From Craspedostauros australis (lineage: Eukaryota; Bacillariophyta; Bacillariophyceae; Mastogloiales; Achnanthaceae), in the NCBI GenBank assembly GCA_026770025.1, contig JAMXDE010000003.1:1922001-1986000 (forward strand): DNA of 64,000 nt. The letters are read 5' to 3'. Below, piece by piece: positions 31,795 to 44,044 of this stretch (positions are counted from its first letter, which is position 1; each line of letters begins with the position of its first letter). Both the position numbers and the translations under genes were made by a program. The notes under the pieces were generated by a model. The model did no database searches, had not been told where the DNA came from, and saw nothing but the letters and a program-made list of their open reading frames with translations.

Positions 31795-34700
31795 ATGTTT
31801 CCCTCTGCTGCTGCCAAGGCCCTCTCCAAGGATGGCAACCCCTCTCCTCGTAAGAAGCCGTGTTCTGCTTACCCTGTATCTGCTCCTCCATTCGACTCCA
31901 GGGGGTTCCTGCTGCCTACTGCGGAGCAACTGTTTCCTGACAAGCCATCCGCTGCGTTGAGGAAGCCAACCACCATCACGCGAGTGATTGATGTGAAGCC
32001 GATGCTCGCAGCGGATGACAGCCTCGTCCCGAACGGTACGCATGCGCACGCTCGCGTGCTGCATGTGTTCGTTCACATCCTCGATGACAAAGGAGGCGTC
32101 TTCGACGACTCCAACGTCAACGTGCGATCCGAGGGACGAGGTGTCGGCGATGGAACAGTGGTGAGCGTTGTCGTGAACGCGCCACCCCGGCCTGCTGCAG
32201 CTGATGTTGCTCTGCCTGTCGAGCCTACCCCGCCAGCGAGGCTTCCCCGGCGCTGCAATACTGTTGTTGCTGGGGGCTACGCAGATGCCTCTGGCGACAG
32301 CGACAGCACCTACGACGACAACGGCAAGGAGGAACGGGCGCGTGCCAGCAGGAACAGGAGAGGAGGTCAGTTCGGGTACAATCTGGAAGAGGCGGGAAAC
32401 TGGAGGCGCGATGCCATCGTTCGTGCGATGGTGGCTCTTGGATCTAACCTAGATCCAAAACTGTTGCAGCTGATGCCGAAAAAAGGGTTCGTCCTCACAG
32501 GCAGCCACGATCGGACCATCTGGAGCTCTGTGAAACAGATGTGGAATGTTGTCTCATCCGCGCTTTGGACAGTGCTGCTGCCAGAAGAGGACGTGCCAAC
32601 TCGTCAGATGGAACAGGTGGTTGCATTCGTGCGCGGCAACGTGGATCTTCCGCCAATCATGTTGGCGCCCAATCTGTACACCCTGGGCTTGCTCGGAGAA
32701 ACTCAATCATCCCGCGCGGTGAGAGCTGCTTTGGCCATGTCTGCGCCACATGCACTGTGTACTTCCATCCTCGAAAAGCGCGCGCAAGAACTGTCCGACG
32801 AACAGAAGACTCGTATGCTTCCCAAACGCGACATCATCACACATAGCCAGGTATGCACCTTGCGTCGCTACTACGACATGTTGAGCCATGGCGAAACCAT
32901 CTCACCGCCAGTTCTTCAGTATCGCGTGCGTGCTTGCGACCTGTCTGGCGTGGTGTCCTTCCTCATGACAACAACAACATACAAGGCAGGGTTAAGTCAC
33001 AAGGTACAGTATGGTGGAATTGAATTTGAGAATGTCCCGGTGTTCGATCGTGGCAGCACCACCATCCAAGAATTATTCGACATGTACTCTTCCACTACCA
33101 ATACTCCGGTTGGGATGCCTGCTTTCACCACCATGACCCACCTCCTCACACGCAAAAGCAAGATCAAGACAGGCCTCTCTTCCTTCGAAAGTTACTTCTG
33201 GATGGCAACGGGGAAACTCAAACAGGCAATTTCGCGCCTAGTAGACCTACTGAAGGCTAAGTATGGAGCAGATGGGGAGGAGCAAAGTGATACCGCTGTG
33301 GATGCCAATGACGAGTATCAGCACCAGAACAATGAGCCTGATGATGTCATCACACAGCATGTGTGCACAGCCGATTCTCTCTTGCATGCACTCGAACTGC
33401 TTGTTGTGTTCCTCAAATGGGAGTTCACCGCCTCCCACATGCAGCTTCAGTGTGACGATCCAATGCACTCGGCCACGTTCGCTCTCACCACCAAAAAGGA
33501 GAAGAAGAAGGCATCAACCACATCGACCAATCAACGCAAAGCACGCACCAACAAACACAAGCGCAAGAAGAACACCACTGTCACAAATGACACTTCTCCC
33601 ACCACTGCAAGCGAACAACCACGTACAGTATGCAACCGTTGTGGAGCAGCAATGCGATTTGTGAATGATCGTTTTGTTCCTTTTGTCAAAATGCTTAAGG
33701 ACAACGAACTCGCAGAACACAAGGACGAATTGCAATCAATGCTTGCAGCGGCCCCGGGATTCGCCAACGAAATTGTTAACTACATGGCTCACAAAGTGCG
33801 TGCCAAAGTGCAATTCGGACAAATCGCCTTTTATCAATCCCAGCTCAACGAAAAGCCTGAAAGAGCCTATGTGGTACTCGACCATAAGCAAAAAATTCTA
33901 CCGACAAGCCAAGGCGAAGCCCAACAAGAATATTGGGGGAAGAAGGGGATGTCACTGCTTGGGGCAATGGTCATCACATGTCGCAATGACATTTTTACTT
34001 ATCGGTTCATCGACATTGTGGTCGATGGAAGACCGACGCAAGACACACTTCAAGTTGGTGGACTGCTGGAGATCGTGCAAAAAAAGGTCAAAGACATTCA
34101 TCCATCCGTGACTGAAATCATCCTACAGAGCGATAACGCGTGTTGTTTCGCCAGTCACGAGCACATCGCGCTCATCACGTCCAAACTCAACAAGAACCTT
34201 GTGACACGAAACGCGGCCAAAATCATCGCGTGGATCTACACGGAGGCCCAAACCGGTAAGAGCATGTTGGACACCCACTTCGCGTACATCACCCGTGTAC
34301 TGCGAAAATACGTGCAAAGTGGCAAGGACATCAAGACCCCTTTCCAAGTCTTCCTCGCGCTCCAAGCCGGTAACATCGCAGGTACGACAACGGTACTTGT
34401 CAACGCGGCGCTCCTGGCAGGCAACATCACCACGCTGCCTGGTGCACCAAAACGACGATTCCGCGCAAGTGGGCAACAGGTACGTATGACTCACGAGGTG
34501 AAGTACGACGATGACCAGGCGCGGTTGGTGGCTGCATCTGGAATCACGGAAGATGTTGTGGTGAAGAGCACCGAATGGGGAGGGTGGATCATCAACCAGT
34601 TGGGTGTCATCGCGGACAAAACATTCACGTCCGACAAGCTGCCGATCACGTCCGAATCATTCAGGAAGACGGACAAGACGCGAAAACTCGGGCGCACAGC

Positions 34701-35319
34701 GGCAGAGAGCAAGGGGCTTGCGTTCGGCAAGGCCCTCCAAGACGGACAACAACATCTACCATCCGATCACACCACAGCGCTACAAGACCAGACCGCAGAA
34801 ACCGAACACCCACCACTCGCAGTACAAGGCTGGGCGAGCAAAACTACGCGCAAACCAGCGGAACTACCAGACTACATTGCGGACAAATTGAAGGACATCA
34901 GTGAAGCGTCCGCGAAGGACCCGAAAAACAGACCATCTGAACACGAAGCACACGAGCAATTGATGGACAGTGAAAAAGCCAAAACTGACTGGTACGTACA
35001 ACTGCACGCTAACCCGATGCGCGTGAAAGCGTCGCTGTCTGCAGCGTACAACGCCAAACAACGCAAGGAAAAGAAGGAGGCCGCTCTCATCAAGACAGAC
35101 ACCAACACAACACCCAGCACAACAAGCAAAACAACAGCAACAGCATCCACAATCGTGGCCATCCATAATGTGCCAGGCGAAACAGAGGAGGAACGAATTG
35201 AAGAGGAGTTGCAGAAAGAGGAAGAGGAATTGGACCATCAGATGTGGTGTGATGCTCACACCATGAAGGCGAACACAGAAAGTGAGGCTGTGTTGGATGA
35301 TGAGACGGAAATTTTGTGA
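31795..35319 (+). CDS. Transposase of DNA transposon copy A
   Basis: A 1174-residue protein, open from ATG to TGA. The N-terminal 570 residues have no recognised fold. Near 555-620 are CDDPMH, a Lys-rich stretch and VCNRCG, a possible zinc-binding and DNA-contact region. The RNase H-like catalytic core follows: Asp696 (YVVLDHKQKILP), Asp780 (LQSDNACCF) and, in TEAQTGKSMLDTHFAYI, Glu817 and Asp826. Either residue could be the third catalytic position: D-D-E with 36 residues between the last two, or D-D-D with 45. The C-terminal 250 residues are charged and Lys/Glu-rich. It should cut and rejoin the element at the terminal repeats. About 89% identity to copy B over a 145-residue stretch aligned by eye. 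The ATG context is good (CCCACCATG). Confidence 0.88.
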   Translation: MFPSAAAKALSKDGNPSPRKKPCSAYPVSAPPFDSRGFLLPTAEQLFPDKPSAALRKPTTITRVIDVKPMLAADDSLVPNGTHAHARVLHVFVHILDDKGGVFDDSNVNVRSEGRGVGDGTVVSVVVNAPPRPAAADVALPVEPTPPARLPRRCNTVVAGGYADASGDSDSTYDDNGKEERARASRNRRGGQFGYNLEEAGNWRRDAIVRAMVALGSNLDPKLLQLMPKKGFVLTGSHDRTIWSSVKQMWNVVSSALWTVLLPEEDVPTRQMEQVVAFVRGNVDLPPIMLAPNLYTLGLLGETQSSRAVRAALAMSAPHALCTSILEKRAQELSDEQKTRMLPKRDIITHSQVCTLRRYYDMLSHGETISPPVLQYRVRACDLSGVVSFLMTTTTYKAGLSHKVQYGGIEFENVPVFDRGSTTIQELFDMYSSTTNTPVGMPAFTTMTHLLTRKSKIKTGLSSFESYFWMATGKLKQAISRLVDLLKAKYGADGEEQSDTAVDANDEYQHQNNEPDDVITQHVCTADSLLHALELLVVFLKWEFTASHMQLQCDDPMHSATFALTTKKEKKKASTTSTNQRKARTNKHKRKKNTTVTNDTSPTTASEQPRTVCNRCGAAMRFVNDRFVPFVKMLKDNELAEHKDELQSMLAAAPGFANEIVNYMAHKVRAKVQFGQIAFYQSQLNEKPERAYVVLDHKQKILPTSQGEAQQEYWGKKGMSLLGAMVITCRNDIFTYRFIDIVVDGRPTQDTLQVGGLLEIVQKKVKDIHPSVTEIILQSDNACCFASHEHIALITSKLNKNLVTRNAAKIIAWIYTEAQTGKSMLDTHFAYITRVLRKYVQSGKDIKTPFQVFLALQAGNIAGTTTVLVNAALLAGNITTLPGAPKRRFRASGQQVRMTHEVKYDDDQARLVAASGITEDVVVKSTEWGGWIINQLGVIADKTFTSDKLPITSESFRKTDKTRKLGRTAAESKGLAFGKALQDGQQHLPSDHTTALQDQTAETEHPPLAVQGWASKTTRKPAELPDYIADKLKDISEASAKDPKNRPSEHEAHEQLMDSEKAKTDWYVQLHANPMRVKASLSAAYNAKQRKEKKEAALIKTDTNTTPSTTSKTTATASTIVAIHNVPGETEEERIEEELQKEEEELDHQMWCDAHTMKANTESEAVLDDETEIL

Positions 35320-35822
35320 TGGCTGTGCATCACCGCGATAACACTAGTTGTGGAGTTTTGTGGGCGACAGACCATGCTACTAAAGCGAGTCTAGAGGCCA
35401 TCCAAAAATCACTTCTAATATCTGCTTGTCATGCTATATCTCAACAACACATCGTCTACAATTAAATCTAAACAGTGCGTTCATACGCCTGACTAGTGTT
35501 TATACAGAATATCGAAGTTAAATTGACAAAGAAATTATTTTTAGTGTCATGTTGGTCCACCACACAGTTGTGTGGTGGATTCACAAAATTCTCGACCAAG
35601 CAATGTTGCCCTCCAATCAGCACCCATGATCATCATCATCATCATCCTGGTATTTTGATAAACTGCGCACCACAATGGCTCGGTATTCCCCCCATCTATC
35701 CACTCCGTGAAGATGGGCCACAGATACCCACATGACATGGCCCAAAGTGTCCCTGCAGTGAAAAAGAGCGTTATCAAAAAACCATTCGCAATCTGGATGC
35801 AGTGTGGATACGGATACATACC

Positions 35823-36806
35823 TCATTCATCCAATCCTTGCAGCCCCTTCACGTGGTCCTCGTGCATTATCATACTCCCTGGCGACACGCTGATGTATCC
35901 AGAATGGGCTGGGCATGTGTGCTCCCAAAGATACACCTCCATTTGGTGATGCCATTGAATTTTTGGGGCACCCACCAACAACGACCATTCGACGGATATG
36001 GTGGGGTGCCGCCTCTTGTAGACCGTCTCCGCGGCGCAAACTTCGCGAGGTGAATCTTCCATTGATTCCGTACGCATCTTGTATGGGTGGCTTGGTGATT
36101 GTGTGAGTTGGCGATGGTGCCCTGCACAGCCAAAGCCACATGATGGAATCCCCACGACACACCGCGAAAACTCTTGCCCTCCACTTTTTCCTCCGCGCGG
36201 AGGCCTTCCCGGTCCTCCCCGAGCCTGAAACTTCGTGTGAATCTTGGTCTTGGCCTCCTGGATCCATCCTGCCCATCCATAGGCGTTGGGGTGGGTTGTG
36301 GATGGAGTACACCGGCCATATGCAACGAGGCAATCTGGTGCGAAATTGTGACGTTTGATCTGGGGCCTGCGACGGCCCCAAATCAAGCGCTCTCGCGACC
36401 CCCTCTCGTCCACCCACCAACGGCTGCATCGCGGTGACGGCGATGTGCTTGGATTTTGTGGTGGATCACTGGTTGGTGCGGCGCAGTGATTGCCGTTGGA
36501 CGGCCATTGTGGCGTTTTTTGGTGTTCCGCCATTGTCATGTTGTTGTTTTTTGGAGTCTGGCACTCTCAACCAGTCGGACATACTGGGGGATAAGGTAAT
36601 TTCAAACACCTAACCAAACGCACGAAAAAAGCATGACACAAAACACTTCCGGAGTACCAATGCAACTCGACCATTCCGTCACGACGAAACGTGGCTGATG
36701 CTGCTTCACATCGTGCTGTGATTGGTGGTTCATGACGCAGCAGCCAGTCTGGTGACGTAGATGACGGATCAGACAGGCACAGGGTAGAATGGATGCAAAC
36801 GCGCAC
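35823..36806 (-). other. Possible second, antisense gene region of copy A
   Basis: Opposite the transposase, two adjacent minus-strand frames (36567-36806 and 36539-35823) correspond to frames in copy B. The first shares CLSxPSSTS, WxLRHExP and VVExWxKRR with copy B, with mostly conservative changes. The second (238 codons, ATG at 36539) shares RERLIWGRRRPQ, SPSHPYKM and EWSLLVGA. I recognise no domain. Splicing could link the two, but I have no support for exact sites. It may be an accessory protein, a captured host fragment, or only conserved DNA. Confidence 0.3.
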
Positions 36807-37016
36807 TCGCCGCTTCTCCCAAAACTCTACAACTAGCGCTATCGTGGACGGGGCGTTGGATGGTCTGATCGGAACACCTCAAAAAGAGACTAAACAATTC
36901 AAAATGGGAACAACGTCGCTGAAACGAAGAACAGCAAAGGGTTAAATTGGATCGATGTAGTCGTAGGCGAAAGGCTGAAACCCGAGAGAGATCGAAAATT
37001 GCGCATATCCATCGGT

Positions 37017-37171
37017 CCGTAAAACTTAAAATAGGATCTAACTCAAAAATGTAATGGTTAATTATTTGTATTAGACCTACAGGGATTACGAATATGTGCT
37101 TGGTTTGGACAACGGAGACAAAAATCCAAGAGGTCTATTTCAAAGTGTTGGTCGACTCACTCGAGGGGCTC
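37017..37171 (-). repeat. Right terminal inverted repeat of copy A
   Basis: Reverse partner of 31124-31278. The outermost block read inward is GAGCCCCTCGAGTGAGTCG. Confidence 0.9.
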
Positions 37172-37175
37172 CTAT
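37172..37175. repeat. Target-site duplication of copy A, right
   Basis: CTAT, matching 31120-31123. Confidence 0.85.
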
Positions 37176-39178
37176 GTTGCAGCTGCGTTCAAACAAGTAA
37201 GCTGCGCAACGGAACGATGCCATTTTGCCATTGCCGAGGTTGTTGCTTCTGTGCCCCTCCAAGAGGGTGCGAACTTATCGTCCACTCTCGGAACTCTCGA
37301 TTCCTCTGCCTTTTCAAAATGTCTCTGCGAAAAGCATCCGGGTTTCATTATCATGGAACCACGACAATAAAGAAATAACAAATATGTACCACATGCCCCA
37401 ATGAGTTCGTTCGAAACAGATGATTCTGTGAATTTCTGGTTCAACATGCTTGGAAGGACAACACAACAGTACAACAGCACAAAATGACAAGGAAACACCT
37501 GTGTGTTGCCAGTTTCTTGCCACTTTCTACTCTATTGACAAAATAGTATCAAATTCGACAACACAAACATAAAATAACTTCGACCCGTTTCCGCTTTTGT
37601 TCGGATTGCTCCGGGTTTCGTTGAATATGCATTAAATAAGCACGAAGCAAGACTTAACTAAGGACCCAATGACCCATGCAAGAACACAACGCTTGACAGC
37701 TGCGGCGCTTCGTTGTGGCCTCTCATTGGCGAATGGTTGCGCGCAATCCTGTCACTTGTGCATCTGTAGCACCTGCACCGAATCCTTGCACCAATCGATT
37801 CTAATTCGGAGACAGCCGCGACGTTCCGTGTAGAAGTTGCGTAGTGAGAAGTACAATATGTCGAAACGTGACGTATGCAAACGTGTGTAGAGTAGACGTC
37901 GTCGAAGAGTTGTATGTCTGGTTTCCACGATAGCTGCCGAACCACCACGCACCCATCCACTCCCCAAAGTTATTTCAGTTCTCGCATCTCGGCGCCGTCG
38001 ACAACGGGGACTCCTTTTTGGCTGTCGATGGTCAGGTACACATGGAGTAGGAGAAAGAGAGAGAGAGAGAGTGGCACCGGGAGAAAAGGGACGACAAAGA
38101 TCACGAAGGAGTTGAAGAGGCACGCTTTTGGCTTCCCCATGTTGCAGAGCGCGGAATCTTGTCCCGGCCACCACTGATACATGTACCAGTACGCTGCGCC
38201 TGCCAAAGGCTTGTTGCGCGGAATGAAACAAGCCATTTGCACCACTGCCACAAGTGCCAATACGCAACACCTCGGGCCCGCCTCTTGTCCCTTCTCTTCA
38301 CAAACATCAGCTTGCATTATCACAGCACCATCGCCTGGCCGCACCCACCAAAGACTTGGAGCCTCCGTTGCTACACTGCCATTGACCACAGCGCGAGCAA
38401 CGAGGTGCGAAGCACAATTGGAATAACGCAAGTGAGCAGAATAGAAGACCGGCGTACTTGCATAGAGTACGAGGACTCACAATACGAGCAGGTACGTGAT
38501 GGTGTGCACTTCCGACGTACCGATGGCAGCGGGCCGCTTTCGAGCCGCAGTTCAGCTTCATTTATCCTTGCAGCGACGTTTCGGAGATCGGTTGCCGTCA
38601 ACGTTGGCGTTTGGGTCGATGGGTGCTACCAAGGTTGGTTCAAGAGTGACGGCGTTGCTGCTGCATTTGACGCCGTACGGGCATGTTTTCGTGTCTGGAG
38701 TTCATCTTGTCACGAGCCTGGCTAGATGCAACAGCTCGTGGGCGAGCAAGGAGCAAGGAGCAAGCTGGTTGGGGAGTGCCATACAAGCAACCATGCAGCA
38801 ACGATGTGGACGATGCATACGATCTAAACGAGAGACATCTCTGCAAGAAGGCGCTCAGCCATCAAAGAGAGTGGCTATAGCAAAAATGCCATGCTCTGCC
38901 GATGCATGTGGAACTGGAATGGAGAGAATGATCATTCTTATGGCCAGTATCTCATCTTGGTGCTGTATGAGGAATAGCGAGCGCTTTATCAGATGCTGCA
39001 TGGTTGAAATGATACCCTCGTATCACATTCACTGACCCTCGCATTTTCCTGCACTCCTGAATGTCTCTCACCGCGATACCGATGGTCCTGTTTGATCTAT
39101 TTTGCACGTATCGTGATCGTCTCAAAGACTACAACAGGGTGATACCGTGTAGAGCATCCCGCTCCCCTGTGCGCCATC
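37176..39178. other. Host DNA right of copy A, no supported gene
   Basis: It holds a GA microsatellite (38055-38072) and several frames of 100-180 codons. The longest on the minus strand (37970-38431) has hydrophobic segments but starts with TTG and partly translates the microsatellite. The frame facing the transposon edge (37172-37498, minus) also begins without ATG. I cannot support a gene. Confidence 0.4.
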
Positions 39179-39760
39179 ATGAGCAAGGAGACCCACGCCA
39201 TCAGTGGTCCGTGCGGAAGCATCGCCAACATCGACGAGGACGCTCATTCGAATCGACGAGTGGATCATCTTGATGCGCAAAGGCGATCGCAAGGAGCGAC
39301 AGAGTCGCAATCCCCGCGAACGGCAACGGCGCTGTCGACTGCGCCGCAAGTTGGTCGGAATGGTGGCAGGACAATCCATGCCAGGGCATCTCTGCCGGAA
39401 TCGCTGTTGCAGCAGTATCAAGCGCACGAGGACGTTGCCAGTGCGGAGAATGCTCGCATTTCCGATCGGCGCCGTGATGGCGATCAGGATGGGCTCATGG
39501 AAATCCCTCCTTCATCAATCCCGTCTCGTGCTCAGAGCCACATGCTGTATCAAACCAACACACCACTGCTCCATCCATTGATCCTCCAGGCCGATGGCGA
39601 CATGCATGAGCTCGGCGCCCATCTCAACCTCAGCCAAGACCGATCCACGAGGACGGATGAAGACCCGCAGCAAGTTTGCTCCACGAGTGTCAGAGATATC
39701 ATCAACGACGTCCTGAAAATGCTCGATGAAGACCAAGACCAGTGGAGATTTGATGCCTGA
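39179..39760 (+). CDS. Small Ser/Gln-rich protein with IINDVL motif (hypothetical)
   Basis: A 193-residue hydrophilic protein with an ATG start. Most of it is Arg, Ser and Gln-rich with no fold visible. Close to the C-terminus is STSVRDIINDVLKMLDEDQ. This resembles SVQSIIQDVLDIIDEDLE in the gene at 49701-50096 and IASVISDVLEMTRMDDLE in the gene at 44045-44638. Codons in the shared block differ mainly at third positions (GTC/GTG, GAC/GAT, CTG/CTA), which supports translation. The role is unknown; the motif looks like a short amphipathic helix suited to docking. Confidence 0.5.
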   Translation: MSKETHAISGPCGSIANIDEDAHSNRRVDHLDAQRRSQGATESQSPRTATALSTAPQVGRNGGRTIHARASLPESLLQQYQAHEDVASAENARISDRRRDGDQDGLMEIPPSSIPSRAQSHMLYQTNTPLLHPLILQADGDMHELGAHLNLSQDRSTRTDEDPQQVCSTSVRDIINDVLKMLDEDQDQWRFDA

Positions 39761-42700
39761 GTCATCCTCGTCGACCTTGCGCTTGATCCAACACAAGAAT
39801 CCTTCGTGCTGATACGGCCATCTGTTCAAGACCAATTCCCAATCCCAGCACCTTGATCTGCAGTATTTTCATTTCGATGAAGCCAAATGGCGAATGGAGA
39901 ATGAGTAATCTCGTCGATTGCGTGTTCCGATGGGATCGGCCTCCCATGGAGTCCCCATGAAAGTAGCGACGTTATCCACCACGGTGATGGTTGGCACCAA
40001 GAAGCGCACATCCGCGCATTTGGATGACGATTGACACGCAGCGAATGCCAAGTGCCCAATGAAGCCGATGCCACAGGAGGAGCTCTCGGAAGTCTCCGAT
40101 GAGTGTGGTGGTGACGAGAGTGGTAGTCGTCATTGTTAGTGCGGTGATACAGTATGTAGAGTAATACCAACGATAGCATGGCGTCAGTAGCATCCCGCAG
40201 TGTGCGAGATGCACATCTTCCTAGCTGACTGATGAACGGTGATACTGCCATCGACAGCGGACGGTCGGTCGATTTTCGACAGCGGTTGCTCGAGGAAGTT
40301 CATTGCAACTTTCTTGTCAATATCTATGTCCGTGTTCGTGATTTTGCTTGTGTTGGTGTCGGTGTCTGCTTGTGCCGATCCGATCGAAACGCATACATAG
40401 ATGAGCCTCGCGCAAGTCCATGTTCCGTCATTCTGGCTGCCAATTCCCATCATTCGAGCGGCTGCAAACTGCGGAAGCGATGGCGGGAAGAACAATGGCC
40501 ACAACCCGAAGCAGCATCAATTCGGATATGGTGTCAGCGGATAAACAAATGCTGAGGAACAGCGAGAGGTGACGACCGGTATGAATTGGGAGTGCAAGAT
40601 GCATTGCGGATGAGCACATCTGCTGTGATAGAACACAAAGCACGGAAGTGTTAACATCCCGTCATACGCGTACTCGTGTGGAAGACGAGTGGCGAAGGGC
40701 ATAACGTATCAACGTCCCTACGAATACTCTTGTGGTACATACCATTCTTAGCTCGTACGAGTGCGGACATCCATATCTTGTACTATACGAGCACAAGTGC
40801 GTTCGATAGAACACGAGAACGAGAGGCAGGATTTTTATCAAGGCAGGCTGCGAGGAACATTGTGCGGTTTTCCATTGTGTGAGAGCGTCATTCACAGATA
40901 AAACGCAGTGGACGGGGATCCCAATGTGTACACCCGTGATCTTATCGATGCTGGTATAATAGTTCCGAGCTTCATGTCGGTCCTACCCAGCGCGTGGGTA
41001 AGAAGGTTGCACCTTGTGTCAGATTATGGGTAAAGTTCTCTCTGTGTTTCATTTGTCTCTCCTGTGCCAGCCTCATGCGTTCGCCAACGCGTCCGAAGGG
41101 CTTCTGGCTTCACAGGCCACGTCAGCGGACCCAGAAATTTTTGTCTTCTGCCAACCAAACAGGAGAAAAACAGATGGCTTGCACTTCCTGTCACAAAATG
41201 GAGCCTTGATGATCCAAAACAAGAACTGCAAGTCACCACGGAAGGAGCACAAAACGCATCAAGAGGCGGCAGGCGGCCAGCCGCAACACAAGGGGGAACA
41301 AGACGACGACAACAACAACAACAGATCTCACGAAAGCTGAGAGCACAAAATGTCCTGAGCACACTTCCCGCATCCGTGATCGTGCATTCAACGTTCTATG
41401 AGCCAAAAAATGCTGACGATGTTGTGTGATATTGGAGGCTGTGGTTGGTGGATGCTTGCTTTTGCGTATTGCCGTTCTGCCAACCTCTGCTTCGCCTTGA
41501 GACATACTCGTAGTGATCATCTCTGATAAAGAGGCGTAGTGCAGTGCACGTTGAGTCAGGACATTCATACATACTGCTACTTATCTGAGAGTGAAGATGG
41601 ATAGTAAGTGCGCGGCAGATCCCGAATGTTGTGCAGAGGATGCTGAATGATGCGCTTGCTGGGGGGTACGGATGGGTGGCTCATAGGAGACGACTCTTCG
41701 CTGCTATCGGAACTAGGTGTGCAACAGTGCTGGTGCATTGCCGTGGTTGGATCATTCTTGGCTTGCTGCTTCCGTGGCCATTCATCGTCGTAGTTCACTT
41801 TTGCTGATCCTGAAGACTTGGATGATTGTGGCTGATGGGGGCCGATGACTTCGACTGGGAATGCACAAGTCATGACGACGGCGCTACGAACGTTGGCCGG
41901 GCTACTCTTCTCTTCTCTCAATCGCCGCAGTGTGGTACATTCATCTCTTGCCCATCACAAGATGCGGCTGCACCTGTCAGGATGGCCATCGGCGGAGACA
42001 CACGACGATCAATTCTCAAGACCTCCACCGGCATGACGATGAATTCACCATGGTGGCTCCAAAACGGCACCGACACAGCATATCAGCACAACCAACTATC
42101 AGACAATGCCACCGCCAACATGGGCACTGGCATGAATATGCATCTCAACGACAACGTGAACGTGAACGCCAACATCTAGAGGATCACCAACTGATGAAGG
42201 TATCCATCCATCCATCCATCCCCACATACTCTCGCATCAGCAGTAGCAGCGGCAGCAACCCAAAAGGTGAAGATTCAGGACATGCATTGATTCTCAGTGT
42301 GGTATGAGCCATATACCGTCACTCACAACTCGGATCAAACACAAAGGAACCGGACGATCCAACCGTTCTGTGCATTCGCATGTGCGAGATCATCGATGAA
42401 TTCAGGATGTGAGCTGTCGAATGCCCGGTGGCACCCATGGCCATAACAACAAACAGGTAGATCACGACTGCCACGGGTATCACCTGGAGCATTTGAGACC
42501 ACCCACAGCATCGGAATCCTCTTCTTGAAAGCTAGTATACATCTCCATGCTCACAAGCATCGTCATCGCCATCGCCACTCTTGAATGGAAGAGGGGCTCT
42601 CTAGAGCATGATCCAACGTAGTAAATAACCATCGCATTCGCAATGATGCACATTCGTCTGCACACTCTACCTGCGATCAAGAGAGGGAGAGGGAGAGGTA

Positions 42701-44044
42701 GAGGGAAAGAGAGAAGTGCATCCACCACAACGCATTCGGCCACCCTCACACGTCGCACGTTAGCTGTGCGTGGTCGTTGGTTTGATACTCATCATAATCT
42801 ATCATGCTAATGTATTGCGCAATATTACTGTCTATTCTCTTGCACTCTGTTAGTTGTTTCTTTCTTGCGAGTGGAATATGGGCTGAGCCTCATTGTGTAC
42901 AGTAGGCAGTAGGCTGTACTCTATCAACTCCACGAGTAGACTAGAGGAGTATGAGTACTCTGCCGTGACTGACTTGGTTGATTGTCGTGTTTGGGTCTGT
43001 CCGACAAGAAGCGATAGTATATAAGCCTATTGTCCGACATTGTCATGTCGTTCGCGATGATGTCATGATAGGCCTTTCAAAGAAGTCGAATGGTTCGAAG
43101 AAATGAGGCCACGCCAGAAGGACAATCCAGACACAAAACCAGATGCCCAGTCGACCATCTGGAGTTTGGTGACGCACGCGCAGATGTTGGAGTCAACCAT
43201 CACCACGCAGGGGCTGGCTTGTTGATCTGCCCACAGCGCAGAGAGATGGATGTGTGGATGAGTGGATGAGTGGATGAGTGGGCGGCTGCATTGATGATGG
43301 CAGGGTGCATGAATGAAAGAATGAATAATGGACGCGGCCCAGGGAGAATGACCTCCCACAGAGGATGAAAGATACGCGGCGCAGAGTCCGAGTTGAGCAA
43401 AGATGGAGCAAAGTGGTGCGCACTCGATGGTTCGTTACGGCATGGGGAACGCACGCAGGGGCAGTTAGACGGACGATCTATCCCTTGTCATTCCGCGGCG
43501 CGATGGGATTTATTGCGGTGGCCCATGTGCTCGGAGGTCATTGCAATGGATTGGATCAGTTTACGACCCACTCCACTCCACTCTGGTGCACTATACTGCA
43601 CTCTGCTTGAGTACGAATATGCCGTGATCCGTTTGGGTGGCGCAACAGACGATCTTGGATGTTGAGGATGGATGGGCATGGGAAGAGGAGATGTCGCAGC
43701 TTGGGCAGATCTGATGGCAAACATTGACAAGCATGGAGTGCGTGTGCTGCTGCATTGCATGCTGGCAGTGCAGGAGCACAGCGAGTTGAGTCCAGGTACT
43801 CTGGCAAGCATCCAGAGTATTGGCAGAGTGGAGCTAGGTGTTGCGGTTACAGATCGGGAATTGATGCACTCTTGTATCGGTGCGACCACCATGGGATGAA
43901 CGCTTCCACATCACTGGGTGCGCTGCAGAAGTGCTGTGTTTCACGGGTAGAGAGGAGTATATAATATAGTATTATATAATAGTATTTTACAATGGAGTGC
44001 TATCCTCTTTTCTACTCTGGTAACTTTGTTCCTATGAGCCAGAT
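39761..44044. other. Gene-poor interval
   Basis: I find no well-supported gene. A plus-strand frame (41835-42179, ATG start, MGADDFDWECTSHDDGA...) might be a short gene of about 114 codons, but its reverse complement is equally open. Repeats include ATCC steps near 42201-42220, a GGATGAGT-type run (43240-43281) and an AT-rich knot (43958-43992). One TACTCGTA lies at 41505-41512. Confidence 0.4.

Larger units (their letters stand above)
31124..37171 (+). mobile_element. DNA transposon copy A (Sola-like, tentative), full length
   Basis: A 6048-bp cut-and-paste element. It begins GAGCCACCCGAGTGAGTC and ends with the inverted form GACTCACTCGAGGGGCTC. It is flanked by a 4-bp duplication CTAT (31120-31123 and 37172-37175). 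The terminal inverted repeats run about 155 bp. Inside are one uninterrupted transposase frame (31795-35319) and a 1.8-kb tail with a possible second frame on the other strand. A sister copy (B) lies inverted at 52894-58944. The 4-bp duplication, GAG-starting termini and single large transposase fit the Sola superfamily as I know it, but I have not matched the protein to a reference. Nothing visible prevents this copy from being active. Confidence 0.9.

Noticed and set aside
37970-38431. 153-codon minus-strand frame with apparent membrane segments
   Set aside because: It starts with TTG and its longest hydrophobic part is a translated GA/TC microsatellite.
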